NCBI GenBank assembly: GCA_037954665.1
Contig: JBBMOL010000065.1
Location: 2,914,001-2,978,000 of the forward strand
From: Laguncularia racemosa
Lineage: Eukaryota; Streptophyta; Magnoliopsida; Myrtales; Combretaceae
Reading direction: 5' to 3'
DNA: 64,000 bases
The translations under genes and the position numbers were made by a program. Shown piece after piece: positions 49,974 to 59,926 of the stretch (position 1 is its first letter; each line of letters begins with the position of its first letter). Below the pieces are notes generated by a model, which was given only the letters and a program-made list of their open reading frames with translations, was not told the origin of the DNA and did no database searches.

Positions 49974-50503
49974 TCAAGACATGTATACTTGGACACTTGT
50001 AGTTTTCATTACCTGGCAGATGAGGCAAATATCAATAGAACCTTCACAATCTTTACGAAGACACAAATGTCTACAGGGCATTAACAACATTGAAACCTCC
50101 TTTATTTTACATGCTTTGCAGTTCAGGTGCTTTTCCTCGAATAACTTGTAGAACCATCTCCAAATCCAAGATGATTCTGGTTAATATAAGACGATGCATC
50201 ATCTACTTCACTGTCTCCATAACCTTCTTTTCCACACACAGCACCTTTTGCCATGACCTGCTGTAGATCGGTCTTCAATACATTGAAAACAGACTCATTG
50301 CACTTTTCCCTATAGTGCCAAGACTAGAGGTCCATGGAAACTTGCTTGATTTTCTTCTCTAGTTCTCCGTTCTTGCGATTTATGTCTTCTATTTCAATAT
50401 CCTTCTCACATAGCTTTTTCTCTACACCTTTCTCTATTTTGTTCAGAAAAGATGTCATATGTCGTTGCTTTATCTCTCTTACACCTTTCATGATGTTCTT
50501 TTC
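49974..50503 (-). pseudogene. captured BOI-type RING E3 ubiquitin ligase fragment
   Basis: On the minus strand, a splice-acceptor-like CTCAATGCAG precedes an open exon starting 'EKNIMKGVREIKQ'. A coiled-coil follows ('KKLCEKDIEIEDINRKNGEL'), then 'NVLKTDLQQVMAKGA', and in the last frame a RING ending the protein: 'LNCKACKIKEVSMLLMPCRH' then 'CLRKDCEGSIDICLICQVMK', ending 'TTSVQVYMS' and a stop at 49974. This is the C-terminal layout of the BOI/S-ribonuclease-binding-protein group of plant RING ligases. It is broken by a TAG at 50324-50326 and a frameshift at about 50120-50140. Arg replaces the Cys expected four residues after the ligand His (PCRHLCL-R), removing a zinc ligand. It lies antisense to and upstream of the transposase. 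The intact acceptor suggests capture from genomic DNA, not from mRNA. Confidence 0.82.
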
Positions 50504-50569
50504 CTGCATTGAGTACACAAAAATGATCGCAATGGAGAAACTAGAAGGTTTTACTGTGAGTTTCCTATA

Positions 50570-51036
50570 ACAATAAGTCTATACCAAGGATTGGCATTAA
50601 GCCCCTATCTTTTTTCACTGGTCACACATAAATTCACCTAAAAAAGGAGATAGTACCATGGTCTATGTTGTATACAAATGACATTGTTTGGTAAATGACA
50701 TTGAAGGTTTCAATGGGAACTTAAGTTGGGTCAACTCTGTCAAAGGGGGAGTTGAAAGCGTGAGCAGCTTTTAATGAAGTTACGGGGGGGAGTTGGAAGC
50801 AATCGGGTCCACTATAATGAGTAGAGAACCGGTTCCTTTATATTGGATATGTGTGTAGGAGACCTTCTTAGGGAAGAACAACGGCTCCTTACACAAGTTA
50901 TCTTATTGCCTACTCCCTACTTGAATTTAGATTATGTAGCATATGATGTTGTCCATTATGTTTTATATTATGAAAATGATCTTTCGATCTCCAACGTTAC
51001 ACTTATGGGTCTTTCCTTTGATATTTCCTATAGATC
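50570..51036 (+). promoter_or_regulatory. region upstream of the Harbinger transposase
   Basis: No ORF of note. It must hold the transposase promoter and leader unless transcription starts near the left end. I cannot point to a specific TATA box with confidence. Confidence 0.3.
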
Positions 51037-52424
51037 ATGGATCAGCATGAATTTCTGATTTGTCTTCTTGGATGGAGAGTCTATATCAATATGCTTACGA
51101 TGGCGGCAGCTAGTTTCTATTATATAAACTTTGTTTTGAATAGGAGAGTAGAGAGGGGTGTATTGAATGAGCGAGCAATAGCTAGATATGAAACACGTCG
51201 AGAGGTGATTGATTCACTCATTAATGGGAGTGATACAAATTGTTTATGGGAGTTAAGGATGTGTAGGAATAGTTTTGCACATCTTTGTGAACTCATTAGG
51301 GTACGAGGGGGAATGCGTTGTAATGGAAGAGCAACAGTTGAAGAACAAGTTGCAATTTTTTTAAACATCCTTGCACATCATACAAAAAATAGGAGTATTC
51401 AAGTCAGATTTCGTAGATCAGGTGAGACTATTAGTAGAAATTGCCATCAAGTGTTAGCTGCTGTGTTAAGGTTACAAGATATCCTACTTGCAAAACCCAA
51501 CCCAGTACCAGAAGATTGCATTGACGAACGGTGGAAATGGTTTAAGGTAATACAATTAGTCTTTTTGGTACCTTCAGTTAATCAACGATTGTCATGATTA
51601 CTTATATTACAATACAAATTTATTTCTGTTTCTTTGGGAACATATTAGGGTTGCCTTGGAGCATTAGATGGTACATACATTGCAGTTACGACACCAATTA
51701 CAGATAGACCTAGGTATCGAACAAGGAAAGGGCATCTTGCAACGAATGTCATGGGTGTATGTGATCGTGACATGAAATTTATCTATATATTGGTTGGCTG
51801 GGAAGGGTCTGCATCAGATTCTAGAGTATTACGTGATGCAGTCATTCGATCTAATGGATTGAGAGTTGCACCTGGTAAGCATTTTAAAAAAGAAAAATGT
51901 TTTCATTTTATCTATCCAGTTGAAATTTTTCATGTAAATTTATGCGGTCACATTTCGTTGTAGGTTCATATTATCTAGTCAATGGTGGATATTCCAATGC
52001 ACCAGGATTCCTTTCCCCTTTTAGAGGGATGCGTTATCACATTCAAGAGTGGGCTATAAGTCAACGTAGGCCTCAAAATCGTGAGGAATTATTTAACTAT
52101 AGACATGCAAGGGCAAGAAATGTTGTTGAGAGATGTTTTGGAATTTTGAAGAAACGATGGGATATTCTAAGGAGTCCATCATTTTATCCCATCAAAATAC
52201 AATGTCGAATAATTCTAGCTTGTTGTCTATTACACAACTTCATTCGAATGTACATGCCACTGGACCCATTTGAGCACGCAGTAATTGAAGGAGATGAAGT
52301 TCCAATTGGAGAAAATGGAATTGATGCAATTGAAATAGTAGAACCTACTGAGGCATGGACTGAGATGAGGAATACCTTAGCACAAGAGATGTACGATGAA
52401 TGGAGAGCCCGCCATAGGAACTAG
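51037..52424 (+). CDS. PIF/Harbinger transposase (DDE_Tnp_4 nuclease), 3 exons
   Basis: Exons 51037-51546, 51649-51874 and 51964-52424 join with GT-AG introns (102 and 89 bp) to give 1,197 nt, an uninterrupted 398-residue protein. The N-terminal part carries the helical region typical of PIF transposases ('VEEQVAIFLNILAHHTKNRS', 'GETISRNCHQVLAAVLRL'). The catalytic triad falls at D177 ('GALDGTYI'), D227 ('SASDSRVL') and E301 ('NVVERCFGILKKRW'), with family blocks 'YYLVNGGYSNAPGFLSPFRG' and 'CCLLHNFIR'. Length is close to the usual 380-450 residues. I chose ATG 51037, the first in frame giving full family coverage. Host plants have domesticated relatives (ALP1/HDP1 type), but here the TIRs and target duplications show it is still within its transposon. 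It would cut and join DNA together with the Myb-like partner encoded downstream. Confidence 0.93.
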
Positions 52425-52620
52425 AATGTCACTGATTGTTGTACTTTCTTTGATTATGTATCTTGGATCAATGTCAATACTGATTTTTCGTTATTTTTAT
52501 ATTATTGAAATCATTTGGTTGTCCAATTTTCAATTTTATGTTGTAATGTAACTTGAAATATTCTATCCACTGTTTCTATGCATGAATTACATTTTATTTG
52601 TTTGGTTTTTGCCTTACACT

Positions 52621-53561
52621 ATGGATTCGTTTACAGTCATGGATAGTAGAGATAAAAAAACTAGACGTTCTTGGAGCCAAGTTGAGGAAGATATGTTATT
52701 GATGGTGCTGGAGGAGTTAGTCGTTGAAGGATACAAAGGAGAAAATGGCAGCTTTAAGAATGGGGCGCATGAAGAAGCTTTAAAAAGAATGAAAACCCAC
52801 ATTCCAGAAATCAATCTCAATGTCAGGCAAATTGTTAACAAAATGAAGAGATGGTCAATGAAACTGGCAGAGGTTGTTGACATGATAAATACTAGTGGAT
52901 TTGGGTGGGATGATGCCAAAAAATGTGTTATTGTTGATAATGATGCGGTTCTTGCTGAATACATAGAGGTAAAATCAACATTATGTTTATTTTGAAATAA
53001 GCTCATTTTTTATACGTTAATTCTTTGTTGTTATAATAACTATTTCTATTGTTTTGTAGAAACATTCGAAGGTTGCTAATCATGCCAACAAGGAATTTAA
53101 AGAGTTTGAAAAACTTCAAGGAATTTTTGGAAAGGATAGAGCAACTGGAAAAAGAGCTGAAACACCAGCAGATGTGATACAGGAAATGCAAACTGAGGGT
53201 GAGGATACTTTTGATGAAGAAATGGAGTCAGAACAAGTGCCACAGTCTACTGAAGCCTGCCTCACGTGATCTATCTGTGCGACCGACTTGCAAGCGTCCG
53301 ATGGCAGAATATGCTGCAGAATTTATATCTACGTTTCAACAGAGCATTAGAGATGTTAGGAGTGATTTTGCTTTACTTGTAGGAAAAATTGTTAATCCTC
53401 CTAGGGACGATATAGTTGCAGAGTTGAAAACGTTAGGATTGTCGGAAAATGAAGAGTTGGATGTGCTAATGCAAATGGCGACAAATCCACAGTATGAGAA
53501 GTTTTTTTGGAGGCTCGAAGGAGAACAACGCCTAGCATTTGTTAGGCGAATTATTGGTTGA
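52621..53561 (+). pseudogene. Harbinger Myb/SANT-like accessory protein, one apparent frameshift
   Basis: Exon 1 (52621-52968) codes the trihelix/Myb-like domain (Myb_DNA-bind_3 type): 'RRSWSQVEEDMLLMVLEEL', 'VRQIVNKMKRW', 'SGFGWDDAKKCV'. A GT-AG intron (52969-53059) follows, then exon 2 continues in frame ('KHSKVANHANKEFKEFEKLQ') to a TGA at 53267-53269. The expected C-terminal helical part ('MAEYAAEFISTFQQSIRDV', 'LSENEELDVLMQMA') follows in the next frame up to 53561, so a small indel between about 53240 and 53265 breaks it. The truncated product (about 185 residues) would keep the DNA-binding domain. In active Harbinger elements this protein escorts the transposase to the nucleus and to the ends. 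An unrecognised extra intron is a less likely alternative. Confidence 0.82.
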
Positions 53562-54037
53562 TATAAAATATGTTTGTAGTATTTATGTAATTGAGACTTC
53601 TTTCATTGGCTTTGTATTATCAAACCTCTCTACCCTGGTTTAGTACCTTCTATGGTTAAACCGGTTTTTGGATTTTGTAGAAGTTATAACCTCATGTATC
53701 TTCTGCAACAGAGTTGGCAGGTTTTCTATCAGATGTAGTTGACAGGTTCATAATCATAGAACCTACTTTGACTATTGAAACGTATGATTATTATCTTATC
53801 TATGTTATTTATGCCTTGTTCTTATGAAATATAAAAGTGATTGATGTTCTAATCTAATCGATCTAATTTGTGGATGGATTTTCTAATTTTCAGGTCCTTC
53901 AATGACTTGTTTAAATATAACATATTTCCTATAATATTTAATATTATATATTAAACCTTCAAATCATTTTTTTTATAATAATATGAAATATATAAAAATA
54001 ACTATGATATAAGCAAAATTGGCAAAATTATCAATTT

Positions 54038-54250
54038 TACTCAGTCCAGTCCAGTACTTTGCAATTTCAAACACTGGACAGCACAAAAGCTTTCTCCAAG
54101 GCAAAACAGTCAAATTACCTATGTTTAGTCCAGTACTCTGCAATCCAAACACTGGACAGCACAAAAATCCTTATCCAATACTGAACAAACCAAACGTGAT
54201 ACAAAAAACTTTTTTGTCCAGTCCTTCTTTTTTAGTCCAGTGCAGTACTC
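54038..54250. repeat. right subterminal GTCCAGT motif cluster
   Basis: AGTCCAGTCCAGTAC, ACTGGACAGCAC (twice), AGTCCAGTACTCTGC, GTCCAGTCC and AGTCCAGTGCAGTAC occur within about 210 bp, mirrored by the cluster at the left end. Confidence 0.68.
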
Positions 54251-54268
54251 CTTGTTCTGTCTAGTACC

Positions 54269-54285
54269 GGTAACCAAACGGTACC
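54269..54285 (-). repeat. Harbinger right terminal inverted repeat
   Basis: Read on the minus strand: GGTACCGTTTGGTTACC, directly followed outward by the TAA duplication at 54286-54288. Confidence 0.82.
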
Positions 54286-54296
54286 TAAGCATTCAA

Positions 54297-56544
54297 TCAA
54301 GTATTAATGGCATAATGCGTGATGTGAATGACATCTTCTAGTTTAGAAGGTGGGTGTGTTTTATTCTTCATCCTTAACTCCTGGTAGTCCTTATATAGAA
54401 ATCCTCTGTATTTTGGTGGATGTCCAATATCTTTTGTGAACTGTGGCAATGGTTCCACCCATTTTTCGCCGTTTAGGTTATAGAAGAAGGCATACGAGTA
54501 ACGACTTCTTTCCGATCGCACCACCCTATGTGTTGCACTCTTGAATTTGTTGTTGCTCAATACCTTATTCCAATATATCCAAGGCAAATAGGAGAACTAG
54601 AGTAAATTATAACTTTTATAAACTTAAGCAACACTAAACACTTATAAAATAAAATTAAACCAAAAAAAAAAAAAAATCACCTATGATTCATTATTCAGTT
54701 TATGGTGCAGGTGCAGTGCACTAGATGGTCTAGTCAATCATCTGACCAATGAAATCAACTTACTAAATTGTAACGATTGAGTTCAATGGTCAAATGTGTA
54801 GATGGATAGTTCAATTGATTGGATAGTTGAAGTTTTCGTGATTCATTAGTCATAGATCTTTTAGAATATTTAATTAAGTAAAAAAATTTTGGAAGCGTAA
54901 GGGAAAATAATCTTCAAGTACCTGAATAGCATCACCCACATTGACCACCATTGTACCTTTAGCAGGGACAACAGGAATCCATTTTCCATTTTTTCGAACT
55001 TCTAGGCCTCCCACTTCATCTTGCAGCACAAAGGTGATAATGTTCCCGTCCTCATGCTCAGTTATTCCATTGTTCTCTGTTTCTGTTGCTGGAAAATAGC
55101 GCAAAGCCACCATGAAATCCCAACTCCTATCATGATTAAATTCCTTCAGGAAGTTGGGAGGTAGTCCCAAGCAGCCATTCAATATGGTTTCCAAAAGACC
55201 ACCTATTTTGACTAAACTGGAGAAGACCTCTTCTATCACTTCCCTGAAAAACATAGATTTCAGGATCATTAGCGCTGCACTTGATTAACAAATCCGAGTT
55301 CCAAATATGAAGTCCTACACAATCTTGTGTTACTTTATTTGCACATTCGAATCCTTAAACCTGTTGAAGAAACTCCATCTTTGTACTTCCATCTAACTTC
55401 TACTGTAAGAGAGTTGGATTGAAGCACCGGGGTGAGCTCTTTTAAGCAGTTAGAGGCTCAAATAGCACAACTGATGAAGCTAGTCAAGTGTTCGGCATTA
55501 CCATTTGGGGGACTCAACATCGCTCAACTTGAAATGTATCTTCCGTTTCTAGAATTCATACAGAAAATTCTGCACATACTTATGTAGCTAGATAAGCATT
55601 TGATGAAAATACATCACTGAGGTAGAATCTTTTAAAAAGTAAAAAGTTAAGGATTCAAAAGTCGTGCAACCTAGGATACAACTTCTATTTCTATGAGCTA
55701 ATACTGAAACTTTCTTATGTGCTTGTGAAGCTACAGAAGCTTTTGACATTATTGAAACTTCAAATATTCATGCAGCTTCATATACTCTGTTTCAAGAGTT
55801 CATACTCGAAACTTTTGCATGGCACTTATAGAGTTAAATAAGCCTTTGATAAACATAAAAATCAGAGTGAAATCATTTTGAACAGTTGGAGGACCCGATT
55901 ATTGAACATCAAATACATATAGGTCTTTTGTTTCTAGATTTCATACTCAAAACTTCAGCGCACTTAATTATAGCAACTGCTCCTAAAAACTTCCAGAATT
56001 ACACCGATAACCCCCAATTTTGGTACCTCCCACATGGACACATGGATGAAACTCGCAATGATGAAAATTATTAGAAAATTTTCTATTTAGTTATGAAACT
56101 TATATAGTAGTAAACACGTATTTTACAGAATATGCCCTATTTCAGAATATGCAGAGTACAGTTTAAGCCATACCTTAACTCCGGCGGATTTTCGGGGTAA
56201 ACATTTAAGTTTGATCCTGGTGGAAAAACCAGCAAATACTCATTCTTATCGGGTGAGTGATCAGGTTGCTTGTTGTATCCAGCAGGAAGAGGTGCACCAG
56301 ACCCAGGTCTCGACTTAAGTTTCTCTTCATCTGGGTATTGAAAAAATGTCTTGGAGAGTTCAAGGGCTCTAGCCATTAAATCTGTGGATACCCCATGATT
56401 CACTATTTGAAAAAAGCCATATTCAGAGCAAACTTTGCCAATCAATTCTGATATTGCCTCTTTCTTCCCATTCTCATCGCATTCTTCATTGAAGAAAGGA
56501 GAGAGATCAATGGTAGGAATAATGTCCAAGCCCACCGTTTCCAT
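54297..56544 (-). CDS. 2-oxoglutarate/Fe(II)-dependent dioxygenase, 3 exons
   Basis: Exons 56174-56544, 54922-55243 and 54297-54563 join with GT-AG introns (930 and 358 bp) to give 960 nt, a 319-residue protein without interruption. The N-terminal DIOX_N domain ('PTIDLSPFF', 'EYGFFQIVNHGV', 'FFQYPDEEKLK') is followed by the 2OG-FeII_Oxy core. The iron ligands are H187 and D189 ('TEHEDGN') and H243 ('ATHRVV'), and the 2-oxoglutarate-binding R252-x-S254 is in 'RSRYSYAFF'. The family oxidises small molecules (flavonoids, hormones, alkaloids) in the cytosol; I cannot assign the substrate. The start ATG has a good context (AAAACATGG) and a TATA-like site lies 125 bp upstream. The stop codon is only 9 bp from the TAA duplication of the Harbinger element, so the native 3' UTR has been displaced. 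Confidence 0.93.
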
Positions 56545-56666
56545 GTTTTACTGGTTTGTGTGTGACTTGCCCTTGTCATTTGTGAAGAAGACTGGTAAGA
56601 CAAGACAGGACTGACTCTTTTTGTTTTCAAAAAAATGTCGTTCACTTGAGCAAAAGCTACGAAACA

Positions 56667-56674
56667 TAATATAA
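56667..56674 (-). promoter_or_regulatory. TATA-like box of the dioxygenase gene
   Basis: TATATTAT on the minus strand, about 125 bp upstream of the start codon; start of transcription would fall near 56640. Weak positional evidence. Confidence 0.4.
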
Positions 56675-56759
56675 AAGCACTCAAATCTTATTTCCTCTTA
56701 AGGGGACCATCTATGTCAATCACATTTTGTAATTGCACAATATTTTATTATGGATATAT

Positions 56760-56827
56760 TTTCATTAGTACCTAAATATGTTATACTAATGAAAATATGG
56801 GTGGGGTGGTCTCTCCACCCATATTTT
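56760..56827. repeat. compound inverted repeat in the dioxygenase promoter
   Basis: AAAATATGGGTGG (56792-56804) and its exact complement (56815-56827) form a 13-bp stem with a 10-nt loop. An overlapping second pair, TTTCATTAGTA (56760-56770) and TACTAATGAAA (56784-56794), gives an alternative 11-bp stem. The two hairpins are mutually exclusive. Confidence 0.6.
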
Positions 56828-58014
56828 ATCTTAGTTGTCTTTAAAATATCATATCGTCTAATAGACACCAAAACATTAAACAAACTCAATTGTTTTCCCA
56901 TCTTCTCATCTATGAACGTTATTTCAACTTTCTCACATAATATATACATTACTATCCTATTTTACCTTTGCACTGTGTCACGACAACAATATCCTCGTCA
57001 ATCAATAGACATGCACGATTAAATTGAATTGATCGATGCGACTACCCTAGTTACTCATATCCTCGAGTAAAAATGAACAATCAACCATACGAACAGCTTT
57101 CATGCTTTCAACGCACCATGCCTTTACGGGTTCATTTTTCTCAGCTACTACGGGATGGTTTAACGTTTATCCTGTTTGAGGTGGCAGTAGCAAATAGACT
57201 CTACTAATGTCACCCGCCCCCGCCCCCGCCCCCACCCCCACCCCCAACCCCAGCTTACCTGCTTTCTCTAGATACAAGATAGTGCACGAAAGAACTCGAC
57301 TCACTCTCTGGTATTGCTTGATTAATGGTTTTTCCAATAAGTTAATAGCAGCTACCAGAAAAGAGGTAAAAATATACACACACCCCATCACAGAGATGAA
57401 ACAAATTCGATTTTTATCATAAAAGTTAGTGAATTATACTTCCAATCTTCCCTAATCACCATGCCTAACTAAATAAATCAGCTTATACTAAGATACAAGT
57501 TTACACGGGTACCATTCCCTCACAACTCAGAAGCAATCCCTGCTTCCACAATTTGTAATAACCATTCTTTGCAAGAAAACTGTGCTCTTTCCAAAAATAA
57601 ATCAATAAATAAATAAAAAGAAAGAGAGGGGAAAGAACCCAACCCAATCTTCCTCAGAGCATTAGACATTCTTCCAAGCAATGCAGTTGACTATATAGCT
57701 ACCGAAGATTCGGCATACGTAACGAGTCAGCAAAACTTTACACCCACTCAAAGTTTCCTCCCTACAATTCATATCTAATAAGTATAGAAAGATAGAACTC
57801 CAATATAACATTATAATGTAGACCGTCTCTGTTCAAGCATGAAAATTAGATTCCCTAATAGGGATGGGCAAGATGAAAAGGCAGGAAAGGTGAAGGCTCA
57901 AAATCTACTGGTAACTTGAATGGTTGCTATCCTCTAGTACCCGTAACTTCAGCAATCAGGAAACTACTTCACAAGTATAGAAATGAAATCCACTTTATGT
58001 CCCGTCGCAAGGGA
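56828..58014. other. region between dioxygenase promoter and acidic-tail exon
   Basis: No ORF recognised. The part 57400-58014 is the expected 3' UTR and downstream flank of the acidic-tail exon at 58015 (minus strand). It contains the C-tract described separately. Confidence 0.45.
57213..57251 (-). repeat. C-rich minisatellite, G-quadruplex-prone on the minus strand
   Basis: Imperfect CCCCCG and CCCCCA hexamers in tandem, unique in this AT-rich window. On the minus strand it gives seven closely spaced runs of three to five G, about 670-710 bp upstream of the dioxygenase start. The Gly-Ala and Pro-Ala repeats of ORFs that cross it are artefacts. Confidence 0.85.
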
Positions 58015-58074
58015 CTATTCATCTTCATCACCATCATCATCATCCTCATCCTCATCATCATCATCCTCTTCATC
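58015..58074 (-). CDS. terminal exon of an unidentified gene, poly-acidic C-terminus (partial)
   Basis: On the minus strand a pyrimidine-rich tract ending CTATCATAG (a good splice acceptor) precedes 19 codons and a TAG stop: a run of Asp and Glu with one Gly ('DEEDDDDEDEDDDDGDEDE'). Such tails end nuclear histone-binding or chromatin proteins (NAP1-related proteins, HMGB proteins) among others; the family cannot be told from this exon. Upstream exons must lie at higher coordinates, beyond the gypsy/LINE insertions or outside the window. I cannot place them within 58080-58730. A chance acidic triplet repeat (GAT/GAG) is the alternative. Confidence 0.5.
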   Translation of the reverse strand, partial: DEEDDDDEDEDDDDGDEDE

Positions 58075-58735
58075 CTATGATAGAAGAAAATGCAAGACAA
58101 AACACCAAATCATTTTAGTGTAGATAGAACAGGCTTGCAACTACATGCAGTAAGGCTGTAAATACACATGACCATGCCAAAAACTTAAATAACAGCAGTC
58201 GAGAAAGGTAGATCTACCTACCTCCAGAAATAAAGAAACAAAGCACAGACAAGGTCCTTTCGGGTAACTAATTGATTGACAAGGAGTTGATTTCACTCTA
58301 AAGCTTCTTTTTATAATTTATTTTCTTATCCCAAATTGGACAGAATAATTGAGGAATACCTTAACGAGAGAGCAAAGAGATACTGACATTTTGCCATCAC
58401 ATGTCCGCAGAGACCACACAACACACAATTGAAGCAGTTTTGAGCCTAGCTAAGCTAAATCAGTAAGGGAGTCATAAATGCTAGCCAGGTGAGACATCTT
58501 CATAAGCTAGACAAAAATGCTGATAGCTCCCCAGCCTATATCTACTTGGCACAGCATTTGGCAGTTTATCTCTTGCGTTTGCCTTACAGTGAACATCACC
58601 AATTAAATCCTTCCCTCAAGTTAACTTGGAGAAAAGATGGGGCTAAGCATGCAGCAAGCAGCAACACAAAATCATATTTAATCCCCTACTAGATGGGTCA
58701 GCTATATGGACCCTATACAGTCACTACACTATCAT
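58075..58735. other. probable intron of the acidic-tail gene
   Basis: No exon recognised on the minus strand. A plus-strand ORF at 58489-58692 matches no family. Confidence 0.35.
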
Positions 58736-59050
58736 TGTTATGACTCTATGGTTGTAGTTAGTATAGTGCATATTTTAGTAGTGGTATAGTGTATGCTTTA
58801 GTTGTGTGTGTTAGTTTTTGTAGATGGCTAGCCTATAAAGAGGCAAAGAGAGTCATTAGATAGAATTTATCTGTGCTGTAGTTCTCTTCTCTTGCAGAGA
58901 GAAGAGTTGGAGAGCAGATTTTGCTCTTGGAGTTGTCATCGTTTGACTACTATTGTATCTTTTTCTTCAATCATTCAATAAAGTTTCCATATTTTACCAC
59001 TAATTCAACAAAAAGTCCATATCTTTACCCTAATTGAGAACTTTAGTTGT
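58736..59050 (+). repeat. gypsy 5' LTR (approximate bounds)
   Basis: TATAAAG at 58834-58840 and AATAAA at 58977-58982 are placed as U3 and R signals of a plant LTR; the primer-site-like sequence follows at 59056-59070. The exact start (TGTTATGACTC at 58736 is a guess) cannot be fixed because the second LTR is not in the window. Confidence 0.55.
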
Positions 59051-59055
59051 AAAAT

Positions 59056-59070
59056 TGGTGCCATCTGTGG
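59056..59070 (+). other. gypsy primer binding site-like sequence
   Basis: TGGTGCCATCTGTGG directly after the LTR-like unit; the TGGTGCC start is typical of plant gypsy PBS-like sites. Confidence 0.5.
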
Positions 59071-59926
59071 CGGTTTTTCATCGGAGATGATGCATATGAA
59101 TGAGCGAGTCCAATAGAATCGGTTTCTACTTTGATGATTGAGATACATAATTCTCATCAATCAGTTCAGCTTCTTATAGATGAAATGTGATCTTCCATGG
59201 CTGATCTTCAGTTGCAGTTTGATGAAGTTAATTGCCAAAGTACCGTTTGTGATGAACAGTTCTCTAAATTGAAAGATTCGTTGAAGCAAGTTCAACAGAA
59301 GGTCCATTCCAACAAGGATGTTCAGCTTGTCTTGGATAACGTATTATGAAAACTATTGGAAGTATTTTCCACTGATCAGAAACCCTCTACTGATTGGACT
59401 ACAGTACGTTTGTCATCGGCAGATTCCTGCAACCGGAAAAGCGACCACAACTCTAATCTCTGGTGCGTTGGTAGCTGCTCTCACTCACACCGGCCTCCCT
59501 TGCACCGGCATTCTACAAACAGATCTCTATTGTGCAGCTTCACGTTCTTCACATGCACCTGTCTTGCCATGCCGTTCATCATCTCGCCGGCAATCTCCAA
59601 CTTCCAATTATCCTCATGCCTCTGGTCATGTGAGTTCTCGACAATCATATATTCATGATTTTGGCCAAGTTAGGGTTTTTGACCATGCTTCTGGTCAAGC
59701 TAAGTTTTCCAACCATGTTCCAATTGAGCAAGGGTTTCGACCACTCATGGATGACCTAGTTATTATTCTTTTGGTCATCACATTACTCCTCATCGCCACT
59801 AGAGGGAAACATTTTTCGATCAAGCAGCAACCAATGAAGACAGTCTTGATGATGGAAAACAGTTGAGTTCCAGTTAATTAGAGGACTCAGGTGATATTTC
59901 TCCTATCTCAAAGAATCAGGCTTCTA

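Larger units (their letters stand above)
48197..54285 (+). mobile_element. complete PIF/Harbinger DNA transposon, 6,089 bp
   Basis: Both ends are bounded by the 3-bp duplication TAA (48194-48196 and 54286-54288), the preferred PIF/Harbinger target. The termini are imperfect inverted repeats: GGTTGCGTTGGTTGG at the left and, read inward, GGTACCGTTTGGTTACC at the right. It carries the two genes typical of the superfamily on the plus strand, a DDE transposase (51037-52424) and a Myb/SANT-like protein (52621 onward). Both ends carry clustered ACTGGAC/GTCCAGT motifs. Between the left end and the transposase lies about 2.8 kb of extra sequence including an antisense RING-ligase gene fragment. The insertion is between the CYP98A relic and the dioxygenase gene. 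Confidence 0.92.

Noticed and set aside
57167..57422. ORFs with Gly-Ala or Pro-Ala repeats
   Set aside because: They only translate the C-rich hexamer tract.
59318..59866. 182-codon ORF between gypsy LTR and gag
   Set aside because: It precedes gag in the element, but its translation shows no gag features; probably a decayed leader/N-terminal gag region read in a chance frame.
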